Part shown: one piece after another, positions 8,466 to 17,392 of the stretch
Numbering within the stretch: the stretch's first letter is position 1
Layout: every line of letters starts with the position of its first letter
Assembly (NCBI GenBank): GCA_910588245.1
Contig: CAJUQP010000007.1
Coordinates: 1 to 64,000 of the forward strand
Reading direction: 5' to 3'
DNA from: an uncultured Muribaculaceae bacterium
GTDB lineage: Bacteria; Bacteroidota; Bacteroidia; Bacteroidales; Muribaculaceae
Length of the DNA stretch: 64,000 nt
Position numbers and translations under genes: made by a program
The notes under the pieces: generated by a model
What the model saw: only the letters and a program-made list of their open reading frames with translations
Databases searched by the model: none
Told to the model about the DNA's origin: nothing

Positions 8466-8862
8466 TTATGATGAAAGCTAAACATCATTATTTGGCAATC
8501 CCCTGATTTTTAGATAATAATATTTTTTATAATACAAGTTTTACTCATAAAATTATGTGATGGCCTGGATGTAGAGCCATCTATGAAATTATTCTGACTT
8601 CATTATTCTGACACAAAACAGACATAATGTGACACAGGAATAATTTAATCAATTATTTAGGACGAAAGTTGTTGACTATGGGAATTTGTTGCCGGGGTTA
8701 AAGTAGGGTTCGTTCGTGGCAGGAGATCTGAGGGGGGTATTCGGGGAACCACGGCTTTCAGCCGCGGCACGGTGATGCCATCCGGCAGTCAATCCGAGAG
8801 GGTTTGGATTGGTGATGCCATCCGGCAGTCAATCTGATGGAGGGAAGGATTAGAGATCAAAT
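8466..8862. repeat. Noncoding stretch with dispersed hairpin copy B and 24-bp direct repeats
   Basis: No gene is supported here. Copy B of the dispersed GC hairpin lies at 8742-8788. A 24-bp sequence beginning GGTGATGCCATCCGGCAG is present at 8771-8794 and again, identical, at 8811-8834, a 40-bp period, so the second half of the repeat has been duplicated. The left part (8466-8660) is AT-rich and shows nothing else. Confidence 0.6.
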
Positions 8863-8910
8863 AAAAAGCATTTCCAGGGTCGCGAAGCCGAGACTCTGGA
8901 AATGCTTTTT
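8863..8910. terminator. Strong bidirectional terminator hairpin
   Basis: AAAAAGCATTTCCAG (8863-8877) and CTGGAAATGCTTTTT (8896-8910) form a perfect 15-bp stem ending in A and T runs, able to act on either strand. It most likely ends the minus-strand SlyD unit, lying about 95 bp after that stop codon. Confidence 0.85.
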
Positions 8911-9003
8911 AATTTGTCTGTAAATGGAGGGATATCACCTATGGAGGGATATCACTCAGGGCGTGATATCAGACGCCGGTAAGGGGATGGGGCTATGTCG
9001 GGG

Positions 9004-9588
9004 TCAGCAGCCTCCGCAGCAGCCTTTGCTGTCGCCCTCGGAGCCGCAGCAACCGTCGCCGCAAGCGCCGTCGTGGCAACCTCCACCTCCACAGCCTCCG
9101 CAGCCGTGCTGAGGCTGCAGTTCCTCGGGAGTCGCATCGCGGACTTCCTCCACTTTCCCTTCGTAGCGGACGGTTTTCCCCGCGAATGGATGATTGAAGT
9201 CCATCCTGATCTTATCGCCTATCTCTTTGACGATGCCTTGCACTCTGAATCCTTCGGCTGTCATCATGGGGAGGACGGCGCCTACCGTCACTTCTTTGGC
9301 AAGTTTGCCGTCGCGCATGAATATTTCCGGATCGAGTTCCAGAAGATAATCATCGCTCCGCTGGCCGAACGCAGCTTCGGGAGGGAGTGTGGTCTCGAAT
9401 TTATCGCCTGTGGCAAGATCCTTGAGCGCGGCCACGAGTCCTGGAACAATCTCATGGCTGACGCCATAGACCATAACATCGGGAGCTTTCTCAGAAGCCT
9501 CGAAGAGCACCTCTCCTGTGGCATCGTCGTAAAGCTTGTAGGAATAGGCCACGAATTTACCGGGGCCGACTTTTTCTTTTTCTGACAT
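9004..9588 (-). CDS. slyD: FKBP-type peptidyl-prolyl isomerase with Cys/His-rich tail
   Basis: I start at MSEKEKVGPG (9588); the upstream in-frame Met only adds an unlikely leader. The protein (194 aa) has the SlyD layout: FKBP core split by the insert-in-flap domain (VSHEIVPGLVAALKDLATGDKFETTLPPEAAFG, then the IF segment and FNHPFAGKT returning to the core), plus a C-terminal metal-binding tail from residue 160 packed with Cys, His and Gly, such as HGCGGCGGGGC and CCGSEGDSKGCCGG. SlyD proteins isomerise prolyl bonds, chaperone unfolded clients and bind nickel. The tail here carries about a dozen Cys. It acts in the cytoplasm; no signal peptide is present. Confidence 0.9.
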   Translation of the reverse strand: MSEKEKVGPGKFVAYSYKLYDDATGEVLFEASEKAPDVMVYGVSHEIVPGLVAALKDLATGDKFETTLPPEAAFGQRSDDYLLELDPEIFMRDGKLAKEVTVGAVLPMMTAEGFRVQGIVKEIGDKIRMDFNHPFAGKTVRYEGKVEEVRDATPEELQPQHGCGGCGGGGCHDGACGDGCCGSEGDSKGCCGGC

Positions 9589-9635
9589 AAGATATATTGT
9601 TTTAGTTTGATTCAAGATTGAGCCTGGAGCCTGCA

Positions 9636-10439
9636 TTACATGGCGGGAACATCGTCGGAGGTCTCAGGGTGCTTCCTCGCGTATTCTTTCTGGAGCACCT
9701 CCACATTGAAATAGAAGCCTTGGGCTACCTTGTCGCGCAGGCGCCGTCTGGTCTCCGGCTCGGGCTCCACAATCAGATGGTCGATTCCGGGATCGAGATA
9801 TTCGGCGTCGGTGGCTTCATAACCGAGGAGCTGCACCATGTCGTATTCGTGCATGGGATATATGACATACCATGCGTTTTCGACATCTTCTCCGGTGCCT
9901 GTGCTCTTGATGGCTCCGAGGAGATGCTCAAGACGGTATTCCCATATTTTGGCGCTCATGTCTTTGCGTTTCTCCTTGAGCACATGCACCAGGAACGACA
10001 TCTGCCGCAGGTCGAAGGGGTTGTCGCGTAGCGAGAGCTCCGCGTATTTCCTGATAGTGTCGATCTCCTCTTTCGAATGGGTGGCTTTCTGCCGGAGCTC
10101 GTCTGTCTTGCCAGAATACGGGGAGGTGCGGTAGGGGTCGTAGTCCTCCTGAAACATATACCCGAGATAGAAATTACGGTATTCCTCGTTGGTCATGGTC
10201 GTGTCGTTGCGTGTGTATTTCGCCATGAGTTTCGGGAAATAAAACCTGCTGGAGGGATCGAGGGTCTCCTGCCTGATTATGTCGAGGTCGGGTTTCTCCA
10301 CTGTGATCTTCCTTTTGCTTGCCGCCGCGGCGGAAGGAGCCGATGTCTGTGCCTCCGCCGAGGGTGAGAGTGCGATGAGGGCGGCCATTGCGGCGGCTCC
10401 GATCATCCTGTATAGTTGTCTGTATATTCCGTTTATCAT
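9636..10439 (-). CDS. Exported DUF4919 protein
   Basis: A 267-residue protein with a signal peptide (about MIGAAAMAALIALSPSAEA) and a helical body. The segment ITVEKPDLDIIRQETLDPSSRFYFPKL, then YRNFYLGYMFQEDYDPYRTS, is what I recall of the Bacteroidota DUF4919 family. No catalytic residues can be named. It lies 47 bp upstream of slyD, on the same strand, and may share a transcript. Confidence 0.75.
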   Translation of the reverse strand: MINGIYRQLYRMIGAAAMAALIALSPSAEAQTSAPSAAAASKRKITVEKPDLDIIRQETLDPSSRFYFPKLMAKYTRNDTTMTNEEYRNFYLGYMFQEDYDPYRTSPYSGKTDELRQKATHSKEEIDTIRKYAELSLRDNPFDLRQMSFLVHVLKEKRKDMSAKIWEYRLEHLLGAIKSTGTGEDVENAWYVIYPMHEYDMVQLLGYEATDAEYLDPGIDHLIVEPEPETRRRLRDKVAQGFYFNVEVLQKEYARKHPETSDDVPAM

Positions 10440-10573
10440 ATCGGGTTCTGATTGTCACGGGTGCATGCGTGTCTGTGAATCATGTGTGTCTGTAAATTCA
10501 GACAAACCGCGTCCGTGGATAGTTTAAGGGGCGCCCGGAAAAACTTCCCGCCATCCCTGATATTTAGAATTAT

Positions 10574-12679
10574 TTAAACCTTCTCCTTGTTTTCGAGGAT
10601 CCGTGCCTCCGCCGTTGCCGTGTCGCGGTTCATCTCGGGGTATACCACCCTTGAATGATAGATCGTCGAGAGGCGTTTCTTGAAGGTATCTTTCACTGTC
10701 TCCACGTCTCTGAATGATATGGGGGCCTCCTTGAGGAGCCCGTCGGCAATCTGGGAGTCGATTATCCTGTCGACCAGATTGCCTATCGCCTCTGGGGTGA
10801 AATCCTTCAGGCTTCTCGAAGCGGCTTCCACAGAGTCGGCCATCATCAGTATGGCAGTCTCCTTGCTGTGAGGATTCGGGCCGGGATACTGGAATTTCTC
10901 TTTGTCGATAACCTTGTCGGGATTATCGTTGACGGCAGTGTTGTAGAAATACTTAGTGATTCCCCGTCCGTGGTGCTCTGTGATGAAAGAGCGTATCACC
11001 TGGGGGAGTTTCTCTTTCGATGCCATCGCGAGGCCATCGGTCACGTGAGATATGATCTTATGCGCGCTTGTCTCGGGGTCGAGGCCGGCGTGGGGGTTGA
11101 CTCCATGCTGGTTTTCAGTGAAGAATATAGGGCTTTTCATCTTGCCTATATCGTGGTAGAGGGCGCCTGTCCTCACGAGGGTGGTGTTGGCTCCTATGGC
11201 CCGGGCTGCTTCGGCCGCGAGGGTTGACACCTGCATGGAATGCTGGAATGTGCCGGGCGCCTCCTCAGCGAGCCTGCGCAGCAGAGGGCTGTTGATGTCG
11301 CTGAGCTCCACGAGAGTGACTGTGGATGTGAATCCGAACAGTTTCTCAATTATCAATATCAGGATATATGCGAAAGAGAGGATGACGGAGTTGATGGCGA
11401 ACAGGGCCATCATTCTCGGTGCGAAGGTAGAGAGGTTGCCCTCGGTGAGGAGACACATTGCGAAATAGCTCACCACATATGCCAGGAATGAGACGATGGC
11501 GGTGCGGAGCAGCTGCGAGCGGCGGCTGAGCTGGCGTATGCTGAACGTGGCGGCGAGACCGACGCATAGTTCCATCATTATGAACTGGAACTGATATACA
11601 GCCACGAGGGTGGAGATCAGGATTGTGACGAGCAAGGCGAAGATAGCTGTGCGGGAGTCGAAAAAGACAAGGATTATCACCGGCACGGCGGCGAAAGGCA
11701 CAAGATATATGCCGTTGGCCATGTATTCCGACATCACAATGGAGAAGACCACGAAGAGGGTGATAAACGACATGAGGAACATCATCTGCCTGACATTGGA
11801 GAAGAATCTCGACCGGTAGAGACTCATGAAGAAATAGAGCAGCAGATAGACGATGATGATATACAGCGCCTGCCCGAGAATGAAGTATGTGTGGCTCCGG
11901 GTATCCGACTGGCGCGAGGCCATCATCTCAAGATATGTGTTGAGGATGGTGAATATCTGCGGATTGATTATCTCACCGCGGTCGACGATCCTTTGTCCTT
12001 TCTTTATGACTCCGAGGGCTCCGTTGACATTGAGATATTCCTGGCTGCGATATCTTGCGTCGGCCACGGAATCGATCATGATGTTCGGGGTGAGACACAT
12101 TCCGAGAGCTTTCCGGATCTCAGGAGATGTCTTCCCCTCTCCGCCTTGAGTCTCGGCCATGAATGTGGAGTCGATTTTCGCGTAGGCCCTTCCGGGAGAA
12201 AGCATTTCCGCGGCGTTGATCGTGACGACCGAGCGTGCGTTGCCTGATGAGTCTTCCACGAGCCTGAGGTCGTGGTTGCCGCGAGAGGCCACGTTCTCAT
12301 ACAGTTTAGAGTCGAGCACACCCTTGGAATAGACGTTTCTGAGGAGCTTCACGAGAAGTGACCTCTCCGTGGGAGAGGAATAGTTCTCCAGAAGATTGGC
12401 GAATTTTGTGATATTGGCTTTTTCGGCCGCCACATCACGCCTGACGAAAGGCACGAACACGCGGTCGATGCTGTCGCGCATCTTGCGCGCGGAGGCAGAG
12501 TCGCGCAGTATGGGAGTGTCGAAGTCGGCCGTCAGGAGAGGATATTTCCACGGCTGGTTCTCCTCAAATGAGAAACTCTGATGGTCGGCACGGGGAAGGA
12601 TGAGCAGTATGACCGCCACCGAGATGATGGCGAGGCCGAATCTTATCAGGTTGAGTTGTGAGAAAATCTTATTCCACAT
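10574..12679 (-). CDS. HDIG-domain seven-transmembrane receptor, PgpH-like
   Basis: A 701-residue membrane protein laid out as: one N-terminal membrane helix (about 12-28), an extracellular 7TMR-HDED domain (to about 265), seven membrane helices (about 268-460), and a cytosolic HD domain with the diagnostic ALYHDIGKM and HSMQVSTLAAEAA motifs plus EHHGRG. In Listeria the homologue PgpH hydrolyses cyclic di-AMP; the same activity is likely here but not shown. It is 34 bp downstream of the Rel/SpoT gene, so the two second-messenger enzymes may be co-transcribed. Confidence 0.9.
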   Translation of the reverse strand: MWNKIFSQLNLIRFGLAIISVAVILLILPRADHQSFSFEENQPWKYPLLTADFDTPILRDSASARKMRDSIDRVFVPFVRRDVAAEKANITKFANLLENYSSPTERSLLVKLLRNVYSKGVLDSKLYENVASRGNHDLRLVEDSSGNARSVVTINAAEMLSPGRAYAKIDSTFMAETQGGEGKTSPEIRKALGMCLTPNIMIDSVADARYRSQEYLNVNGALGVIKKGQRIVDRGEIINPQIFTILNTYLEMMASRQSDTRSHTYFILGQALYIIIVYLLLYFFMSLYRSRFFSNVRQMMFLMSFITLFVVFSIVMSEYMANGIYLVPFAAVPVIILVFFDSRTAIFALLVTILISTLVAVYQFQFIMMELCVGLAATFSIRQLSRRSQLLRTAIVSFLAYVVSYFAMCLLTEGNLSTFAPRMMALFAINSVILSFAYILILIIEKLFGFTSTVTLVELSDINSPLLRRLAEEAPGTFQHSMQVSTLAAEAARAIGANTTLVRTGALYHDIGKMKSPIFFTENQHGVNPHAGLDPETSAHKIISHVTDGLAMASKEKLPQVIRSFITEHHGRGITKYFYNTAVNDNPDKVIDKEKFQYPGPNPHSKETAILMMADSVEAASRSLKDFTPEAIGNLVDRIIDSQIADGLLKEAPISFRDVETVKDTFKKRLSTIYHSRVVYPEMNRDTATAEARILENKEKV

Positions 12680-12713
12680 TTTGAGTCGTTATGATGGCCC
12701 TGGTTCTGTCATG

Positions 12714-14936
12714 TCAGGATGACCGCCGGGCGAATTTCACGTCTTTAATCTTTTTGAGGGCGTCGCATATTGTAGTCACGGTGTCGACGTTGTCAACCTG
12801 CACGGTAAGGTCGCAGTGGAACACTTCCTGCCGGGCCGCTATGCTCAGTCCGCGTATGTTGATGGAGAGTTTCTTCGACACGGTGGATGTGATCTCCTCG
12901 AGAATCCCGTGGCGGTCAATCCCGTCAATGCTTATCGTGGCTATGAACTTGTCGGCCACGCCGCCCCATCTTGTGGCCACAAGCCTCGAACCGAAGGCGG
13001 ATTTCAGCCTCATGGCATTTGGGCAGCTCACCTTGTGCAGGATCACGTTTTCGTCGTCGTCGACAAATCCGAGCACGTCGTCGCCGGGGATGGGCTGGCA
13101 GCACGTGTCGAAACGGTAGTTGGGCGTTTCCCCGTCGGGGTGGAGCACGTATACCTCCTTCCGGTTTACCGGCTCTTTCTTCACCTCTCCCGGTTTTTTC
13201 TTTGAGGAGAACGGGTTGCGGAGAATCTTCTTCATCAGCGATCGCCGGCTCTTGTTGAGCTCCTTCATCTCCTTGGCCGTGAGGTTGATCTCATCGTTGG
13301 CCAGCATCAGAAACAGCTCCTCGCGCGACTTAAGATGATAGTTGGCCACCACTTTCGTGATGGTCTCGTTGGTCGGGGCTATCCCCTCGCGGTCCATGAA
13401 TTCGTTGAAGAGCTTCTCCCCGCGTGCGATCAGGGCTTTCCTGTCTTTACGGAGGATAGCCCTGAGCCTGTTCTGTGCTTTTGCCGTGTGGCAGTGGTTC
13501 ATCCATTCGGGCTGGGGAGTCTGGGTCTCTGAAGTTATTATCTCTACCTGGTCGCCGCTGCCGAGTTCGTATGACAGCGGCACGAGCCTGTGGTTGATCT
13601 TCCCGGCCATGCAGTGGATGCCGAGCTGAGTATGTATCGCGAACGCCAGGTCGAGCACGGTGGCTCCCGACGGGAGTGTAATGAGGTCGCCCTTGGGAGT
13701 GAACACATATATCTCGGAGGAGAAAAGGTTGAGCTTTATAGTGTCGAGGAAATCGATTGCGTTTGGCTCCGGATTGGCCAGGATGTCTTTGATCGTATTC
13801 ATCCAGGAGTCGAGTTCCGTCTCGTCTTCCTGCACTCCGGTCTTGTATTTCCAATGCGCGGCATATCCCAGTTCGGCTATGTCGTCCATCTTGCGGGAGC
13901 GTATCTGCACCTCGATCCATTTCCCTTCGGGCCCCATGGCGGTAAGATGGAGCGCGCGGTAGCCGTTGGCCTTCGGGATGCTTGTCCAGTCGCGCAGGCG
14001 GTCAGGATGTATGCGGTGGCCGTCGGTGAAGAAAGTGTATATTTGCCAGCATCTTATCTTTTCCTGCGAGTCATCGTCGTTCTCGAATATCACCCTGACG
14101 GCATAAATGTCGTAGATCTCCTCGAAAGGCACTTTTTTTGTCTCCATCTTGTTGAATATGGAGTATGCGCTTTTCACGCGGGCCTTGATCTCGTATCTGA
14201 ATCCGGCGGCATCGAGTTTCTCGCGCACGGGCCTGACAAATTCCTCAACTATACGCTCGCGATGGTCGGCGGTCTCGTTGAGTTTGTCGGTGATCCAGCG
14301 GTATGCCTGGGGATGCTCGTATTTGAAAGCGAGATCCTCGAGTTCGGTCTTGATCTTGAATAGCCCGAGCCTGTGGGCGAGAGGGGCGTAGATGTAGAGG
14401 GTCTCACCGGCGATCTTGTATTGTTTCTCGGGACGCATCGATCCGAGGGTGCGCATGTTGTGGAGCCTGTCGGCCATCTTTATGAGGACCACTCGAATGT
14501 CGGTCGACATCGAAAGGAGCAGTTTCCGGAAATTCTCCGCCTGTATGGATGCTTTGTCGCCGAATATGCCTCCGGATATCTTGGTCAGCCCCTCAACGAT
14601 GTCGGCTATCTTTTTGCCGAAAGCCGACTCTATGTCATCTCTCGTGAACTCAGTGTCTTCCACCACATCGTGGAGCAAAGCCGCGCATATAGAGGTAGAG
14701 CCGAGACCGAGCTCTGAGATCACGATCCTTGCCACGGCTATGGGGTGGAGAATGTATGGCTCCCCGCTTCGGCGGCGCACGCCGCTGTGGGCCTCCTTCG
14801 CGAAGCGGTAGGCTTTTTCGATTATGCCAACCTTCTTGCGGTGGTTGCTCTGGAGATATGCCTGGAGAAGAGCCTTGAATTCGCCGTCGACGATTTTCTC
14901 CTCTTCCTGCGGGGTATGAGGGAGATATTGAGTCAT
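12714..14936 (-). CDS. rel: Bifunctional (p)ppGpp synthetase/hydrolase
   Basis: A 740-residue Rel/SpoT protein: hydrolase HD domain with HPIAVARIV and AALLHDVVEDT (residues about 60-95), synthetase domain with YSIFNKM..K and NGYRALH, TGS domain with VFTPKGDLITLPSGATVLDLAFAIHTQLG, and a C-terminal ACT domain with DGIDRHGILEEITSTVS. It makes and removes the starvation alarmone. Both catalytic domains look intact. The start is fixed by a promoter 22 nt upstream. A structured RNA ends at this promoter (see 14985-15105). Confidence 0.95.
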   Translation of the reverse strand: MTQYLPHTPQEEEKIVDGEFKALLQAYLQSNHRKKVGIIEKAYRFAKEAHSGVRRRSGEPYILHPIAVARIVISELGLGSTSICAALLHDVVEDTEFTRDDIESAFGKKIADIVEGLTKISGGIFGDKASIQAENFRKLLLSMSTDIRVVLIKMADRLHNMRTLGSMRPEKQYKIAGETLYIYAPLAHRLGLFKIKTELEDLAFKYEHPQAYRWITDKLNETADHRERIVEEFVRPVREKLDAAGFRYEIKARVKSAYSIFNKMETKKVPFEEIYDIYAVRVIFENDDDSQEKIRCWQIYTFFTDGHRIHPDRLRDWTSIPKANGYRALHLTAMGPEGKWIEVQIRSRKMDDIAELGYAAHWKYKTGVQEDETELDSWMNTIKDILANPEPNAIDFLDTIKLNLFSSEIYVFTPKGDLITLPSGATVLDLAFAIHTQLGIHCMAGKINHRLVPLSYELGSGDQVEIITSETQTPQPEWMNHCHTAKAQNRLRAILRKDRKALIARGEKLFNEFMDREGIAPTNETITKVVANYHLKSREELFLMLANDEINLTAKEMKELNKSRRSLMKKILRNPFSSKKKPGEVKKEPVNRKEVYVLHPDGETPNYRFDTCCQPIPGDDVLGFVDDDENVILHKVSCPNAMRLKSAFGSRLVATRWGGVADKFIATISIDGIDRHGILEEITSTVSKKLSINIRGLSIAARQEVFHCDLTVQVDNVDTVTTICDALKKIKDVKFARRSS

Positions 14937-14957
14937 GTCTGTCGTGTTATATTGTCA

Positions 14958-14989
14958 CAAAGTTAATTAAAAGAAGGGAAAAAAGCAAA
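14958..14989 (-). promoter_or_regulatory. Promoter of rel, overlapping an upstream terminator tail
   Basis: On the minus strand TTTG (14989-14986), a 20-nt gap and TAACTTTG (14965-14958) match the Bacteroidota -33/-7 consensus exactly. Predicted start near 14951 leaves about 15 nt before the ATG. The TTTG lies inside the T-run of the terminator of the upstream small RNA. Confidence 0.75.
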
Positions 14990-15105
14990 AAAACCGCCCA
15001 CCTCACGGTGAACGGTTTCCTCCCGACGCAGATTCCGCAGGCAGTTGCGGCAATTCAAGGAGAGAACGTGCCGAGCGGCCGTCGGCTTCCGTATCTGCGC
15101 CGGAT
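14985..15105 (-). ncRNA. Structured small RNA with terminator, upstream of rel
   Basis: The minus strand can fold into a closed multibranch RNA: GGCGCAGAT (15101-15093) pairs with ATCTGCGTC (15033-15025), enclosing two hairpins (GCCGA/TCGGC at 15070-15086 and CCGCA/TGCGG at 15035-15050). An intrinsic terminator follows, AAACCG/CGGTTT with CACC/GGTG inside (14991-15018), then a T-run. No open frame fits. It is about 115-120 nt. I do not recognise the class; its -7 region (TAATTTCT near 15115) is only approximate. Because rel has its own promoter after the terminator, this looks like a separate small RNA, though a leader of rel is possible. Confidence 0.55.
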
Positions 15106-15618
15106 GATAGAAATTACTAATGTATATAACCCAAAATTTAGACAATTATGTTTCTCAGATAAGAAGCCGATTAATCCTTTCATAGTGATGGATCTTAGAC
15201 CCTTAGGCATAGTTTAAGGCCCTAAAACATATCTAAGTCATGAAAAAAAATTCTCAGTTATCTTGTATGCCGCAGAGTCATCGGCGAGTGTGCCGCAGAT
15301 CTGTTCGTGCATGGGCGCCCCGTGATAGAGGCAGTCTGTGTCAGTGGCTGTCGAAGTCGGTGTGCTGTAAAACATGCTGGCAGATATTTTATTGTTTTTT
15401 ATTAGGATTCGTTAATATCGGGGAGATTCCGCCGGAGCCTGAAGGCACCGGCCAAACCGTTTGTGTATTGTTTCTTTTGTTGTCGTTCTGTTGTTGTCGC
15501 AGTCTCAGGCCCTCAGGCCTTGTTATGGATCGTATGGATCGTTTCTGACTTTTTCGTAATAGAAACGCAGGATATGATGTAAATATTGGTTTATAAAAGT
15601 TAAAATGTGCATAAAAAT
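15106..15618. other. Noncoding interval between ribH terminator and small RNA
   Basis: I see no gene. A plus-strand frame of about 100 codons starting at 15240 is Cys- and Arg-rich with no protein-like pattern and no promoter. A small direct repeat ATGGATCGT is present near 15524. Nothing else stands out. Confidence 0.5.
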
Positions 15619-15653
15619 AGCAGAATGGAGTGGGCCTAAGCCTCCATTCTGCT
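15619..15653 (-). terminator. Terminator after ribH
   Basis: AGCAGAATGGAG (15619-15630) and CTCCATTCTGCT (15642-15653) form a perfect 12-bp stem; on the minus strand it is followed by ATTTTT. It lies about 95 bp past the ribH stop. Confidence 0.85.
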
Positions 15654-15746
15654 GTATTTATTCTTTAAAAGATTATTATTTAGGTGATTATGACGTGGTG
15701 CCAGAGAAAATCCTATTGGACTTTTTTTCTGTAAAAGAGATTGTTT

Positions 15747-16256
15747 TTACAGATTTTCCCTGATGCCGGCGTGGAGATTCGCCATTTCTATTGCGGCGAC
15801 AGCGGCTTCAGCACCTTTGTTGCCGAGTATGCCCCCGGCACGGTCAAGGGCCTGCTGCTCGTTGTCGACGGTGAGCACTCCGAATACGACGGGCGCCTTT
15901 CCGAGCGCGTTAAGCCGGGCCACTCCATTTGCCGCGATCTCGCAGACATAGTCGAAGTGTGGGGTGTCGCCACGGATCACGCATCCTATCACGATTATCG
16001 CCTCGGTGTTGGCGGAATCATGGAGCAGGGCAGCGGCGGCCGCGTTTACGAGCTCCACTGTGCCGGGCACACTCATGGAAATTATATGGTCTTTGGCTAT
16101 TCCGGAGCGGCGCAGCACTCCTGTGGCTCCGTCGCGCAGCGCATGGGTGATCTTCTCGTTCCAGTCGGCTGTGAAGACATAGAACCGGCCGGTGACATCC
16201 TTATGGATCTCCGGAATCTGCACAGACGTTCCGTTGGTGTTGAGTATAGTCGACAT
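15747..16256 (-). CDS. ribH: 6,7-dimethyl-8-ribityllumazine synthase
   Basis: A 169-residue enzyme that condenses 5-amino-6-ribitylaminouracil with dihydroxybutanone phosphate, the penultimate riboflavin step. Family motifs are clear: FTADWNEKIT, SVPGTVELVNAA (substrate pocket), IVIGCVIRGDTPHFDYVC, and PVVFGVLTVDNEQQALDRAGG with the carboxy-terminal helix. Length is normal for the icosahedral or pentameric enzyme. It sits 7 bp after the TPR gene and is last in the cluster before a terminator. ribF is on the same strand some 4 kb upstream. Confidence 0.95.
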   Translation of the reverse strand: MSTILNTNGTSVQIPEIHKDVTGRFYVFTADWNEKITHALRDGATGVLRRSGIAKDHIISMSVPGTVELVNAAAAALLHDSANTEAIIVIGCVIRGDTPHFDYVCEIAANGVARLNALGKAPVVFGVLTVDNEQQALDRAGGILGNKGAEAAVAAIEMANLHAGIRENL

Positions 16257-16263
16257 TTTTCCG

Positions 16264-17295
16264 TTATTTTAAGGCTTTCTTGATTTTTTTCTTTTTCTTC
16301 TCGATCTTCTCTCCTAATTCTTCCATGTCCTCACGGATTTCGTCAGCCTTGTCTTCGATCTCGTCGCCGAAGTCGTCGATGTTATCTTTCACCTCGTCGA
16401 GTTTTCTGGCTGCCTGATCCTTTATCTCTTTGACAGATTTCTCAGTCTTCTTGAGCTTTGACTTGGCGGCCGTGGTGATGTTGTGGATGAAGAGTTTCCA
16501 TGAAAACTCGCGTTCCACGTCGGCATCGATCACTTCGATAAGGGCGAGGATATCGCGTTCGAGCTCGATGGTCTCCTGCGATATGGCGTGAGGAAGGATG
16601 GCGTTCAGCAGACGGCGTGCGCGCGGCCGCATGGTGCGGATCCTCATCATTATCTCGGCCATCTCAAGCGTCATCTTTATCTCTTTGCGTGTCACTCTTC
16701 CGGTGCGTTTCTTGGAGTATTTGATTGCCTCGGCATAGAATTTGAGCGCGGCTCTCAGGTCGCCTGTCGATGCGAGGAGCTGTCCGAGGCTTCGGAGTGA
16801 GTCAACGAGTTTGTCTGTGGCGGCCACTACGCCGGCGTTTACCTTGTCGTAGAGCGCTCCGGCGTTGATCTGCTGCTTTACAAGGAGGTCGAGAGCTTTC
16901 TTGCGCGAGCGGAGTATCCTTGTTGAGAGCTCCATAGCCAGGATATGGAATTTCCCGAAGCGTTCCTCGTCATGCTTCACCAGATTGTCGAGCACTTTGA
17001 AAAGGGTGTCGAGCTCCTTTTCGCTCTGTTTGTAGTTCTTCAAAGCGAAATGTATCTCGGAGAGGTCAAAGAGGAGGGCGACGAGCACTGCGCGAAACTC
17101 TACGTTCTCGTAGTCGGAGAAGTCGCGCAGTGTCTTCAACGCCGCCACGGTGCGCTCCATGGCGTCCATATATCGCTCTTCCGCGATGAGTTGTTCTGCG
17201 GTCTTGCGGCATTCGAGCGCTTCCTTGAGAATGTCAAGCTCCCGGGAGCCGTCATCGAATTTCTCAAGCATGAGTGGTATCTGAATCGGTGTCAT
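16264..17295 (-). CDS. TPR-like helical protein with lysine-rich coiled-coil tail
   Basis: A 343-residue soluble protein, helical throughout. Residues 25-230 carry TPR-like helix pairs (for example LSEIHFALKNYKQSEKELDTLFKVLDNLV and GDLRAALKFYAEAIKYSKK). From about residue 275 a highly charged coiled coil rich in Lys, Glu and Asp runs to the end (KEIKDQAARKLDEVKDNI, then KKKKKIKKALK). No signal peptide. Likely a scaffold; partners are unknown. It precedes ribH by 7 bp. Confidence 0.8.
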   Translation of the reverse strand: MTPIQIPLMLEKFDDGSRELDILKEALECRKTAEQLIAEERYMDAMERTVAALKTLRDFSDYENVEFRAVLVALLFDLSEIHFALKNYKQSEKELDTLFKVLDNLVKHDEERFGKFHILAMELSTRILRSRKKALDLLVKQQINAGALYDKVNAGVVAATDKLVDSLRSLGQLLASTGDLRAALKFYAEAIKYSKKRTGRVTRKEIKMTLEMAEIMMRIRTMRPRARRLLNAILPHAISQETIELERDILALIEVIDADVEREFSWKLFIHNITTAAKSKLKKTEKSVKEIKDQAARKLDEVKDNIDDFGDEIEDKADEIREDMEELGEKIEKKKKKIKKALK

Positions 17296-17322
17296 ATCTG
17301 ATGCTTTTATATATTTTCAAGA

Positions 17323-17392
17323 GTGAAGAGTCAAGGGTGAAGAGTCAAGGGTGAAGAGTCAAGGGTGAAGAGTCCAGGGTGAAGAGTCAAGG
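17323..17392. repeat. Five tandem 14-bp repeats
   Basis: The unit GTGAAGAGTCAAGG is repeated five times without gaps (17323, 17337, 17351, 17365, 17379); only the fourth copy differs by one base (CAAGG to CCAGG). The repeat encodes the last residues and stop codon of the thioesterase gene and fills the gap to the next gene. Because 14 is not a multiple of 3, gain or loss of a unit would change the reading frame of that C-terminus. Confidence 0.9.

Noticed and set aside
13590..14363. Plus-strand frame opposite rel
   Set aside because: Shadow of rel; no independent signal.
15240..15548. About 100-codon Cys/Arg-rich plus-strand frame
   Set aside because: Composition unlike a real protein, no promoter, no partner.
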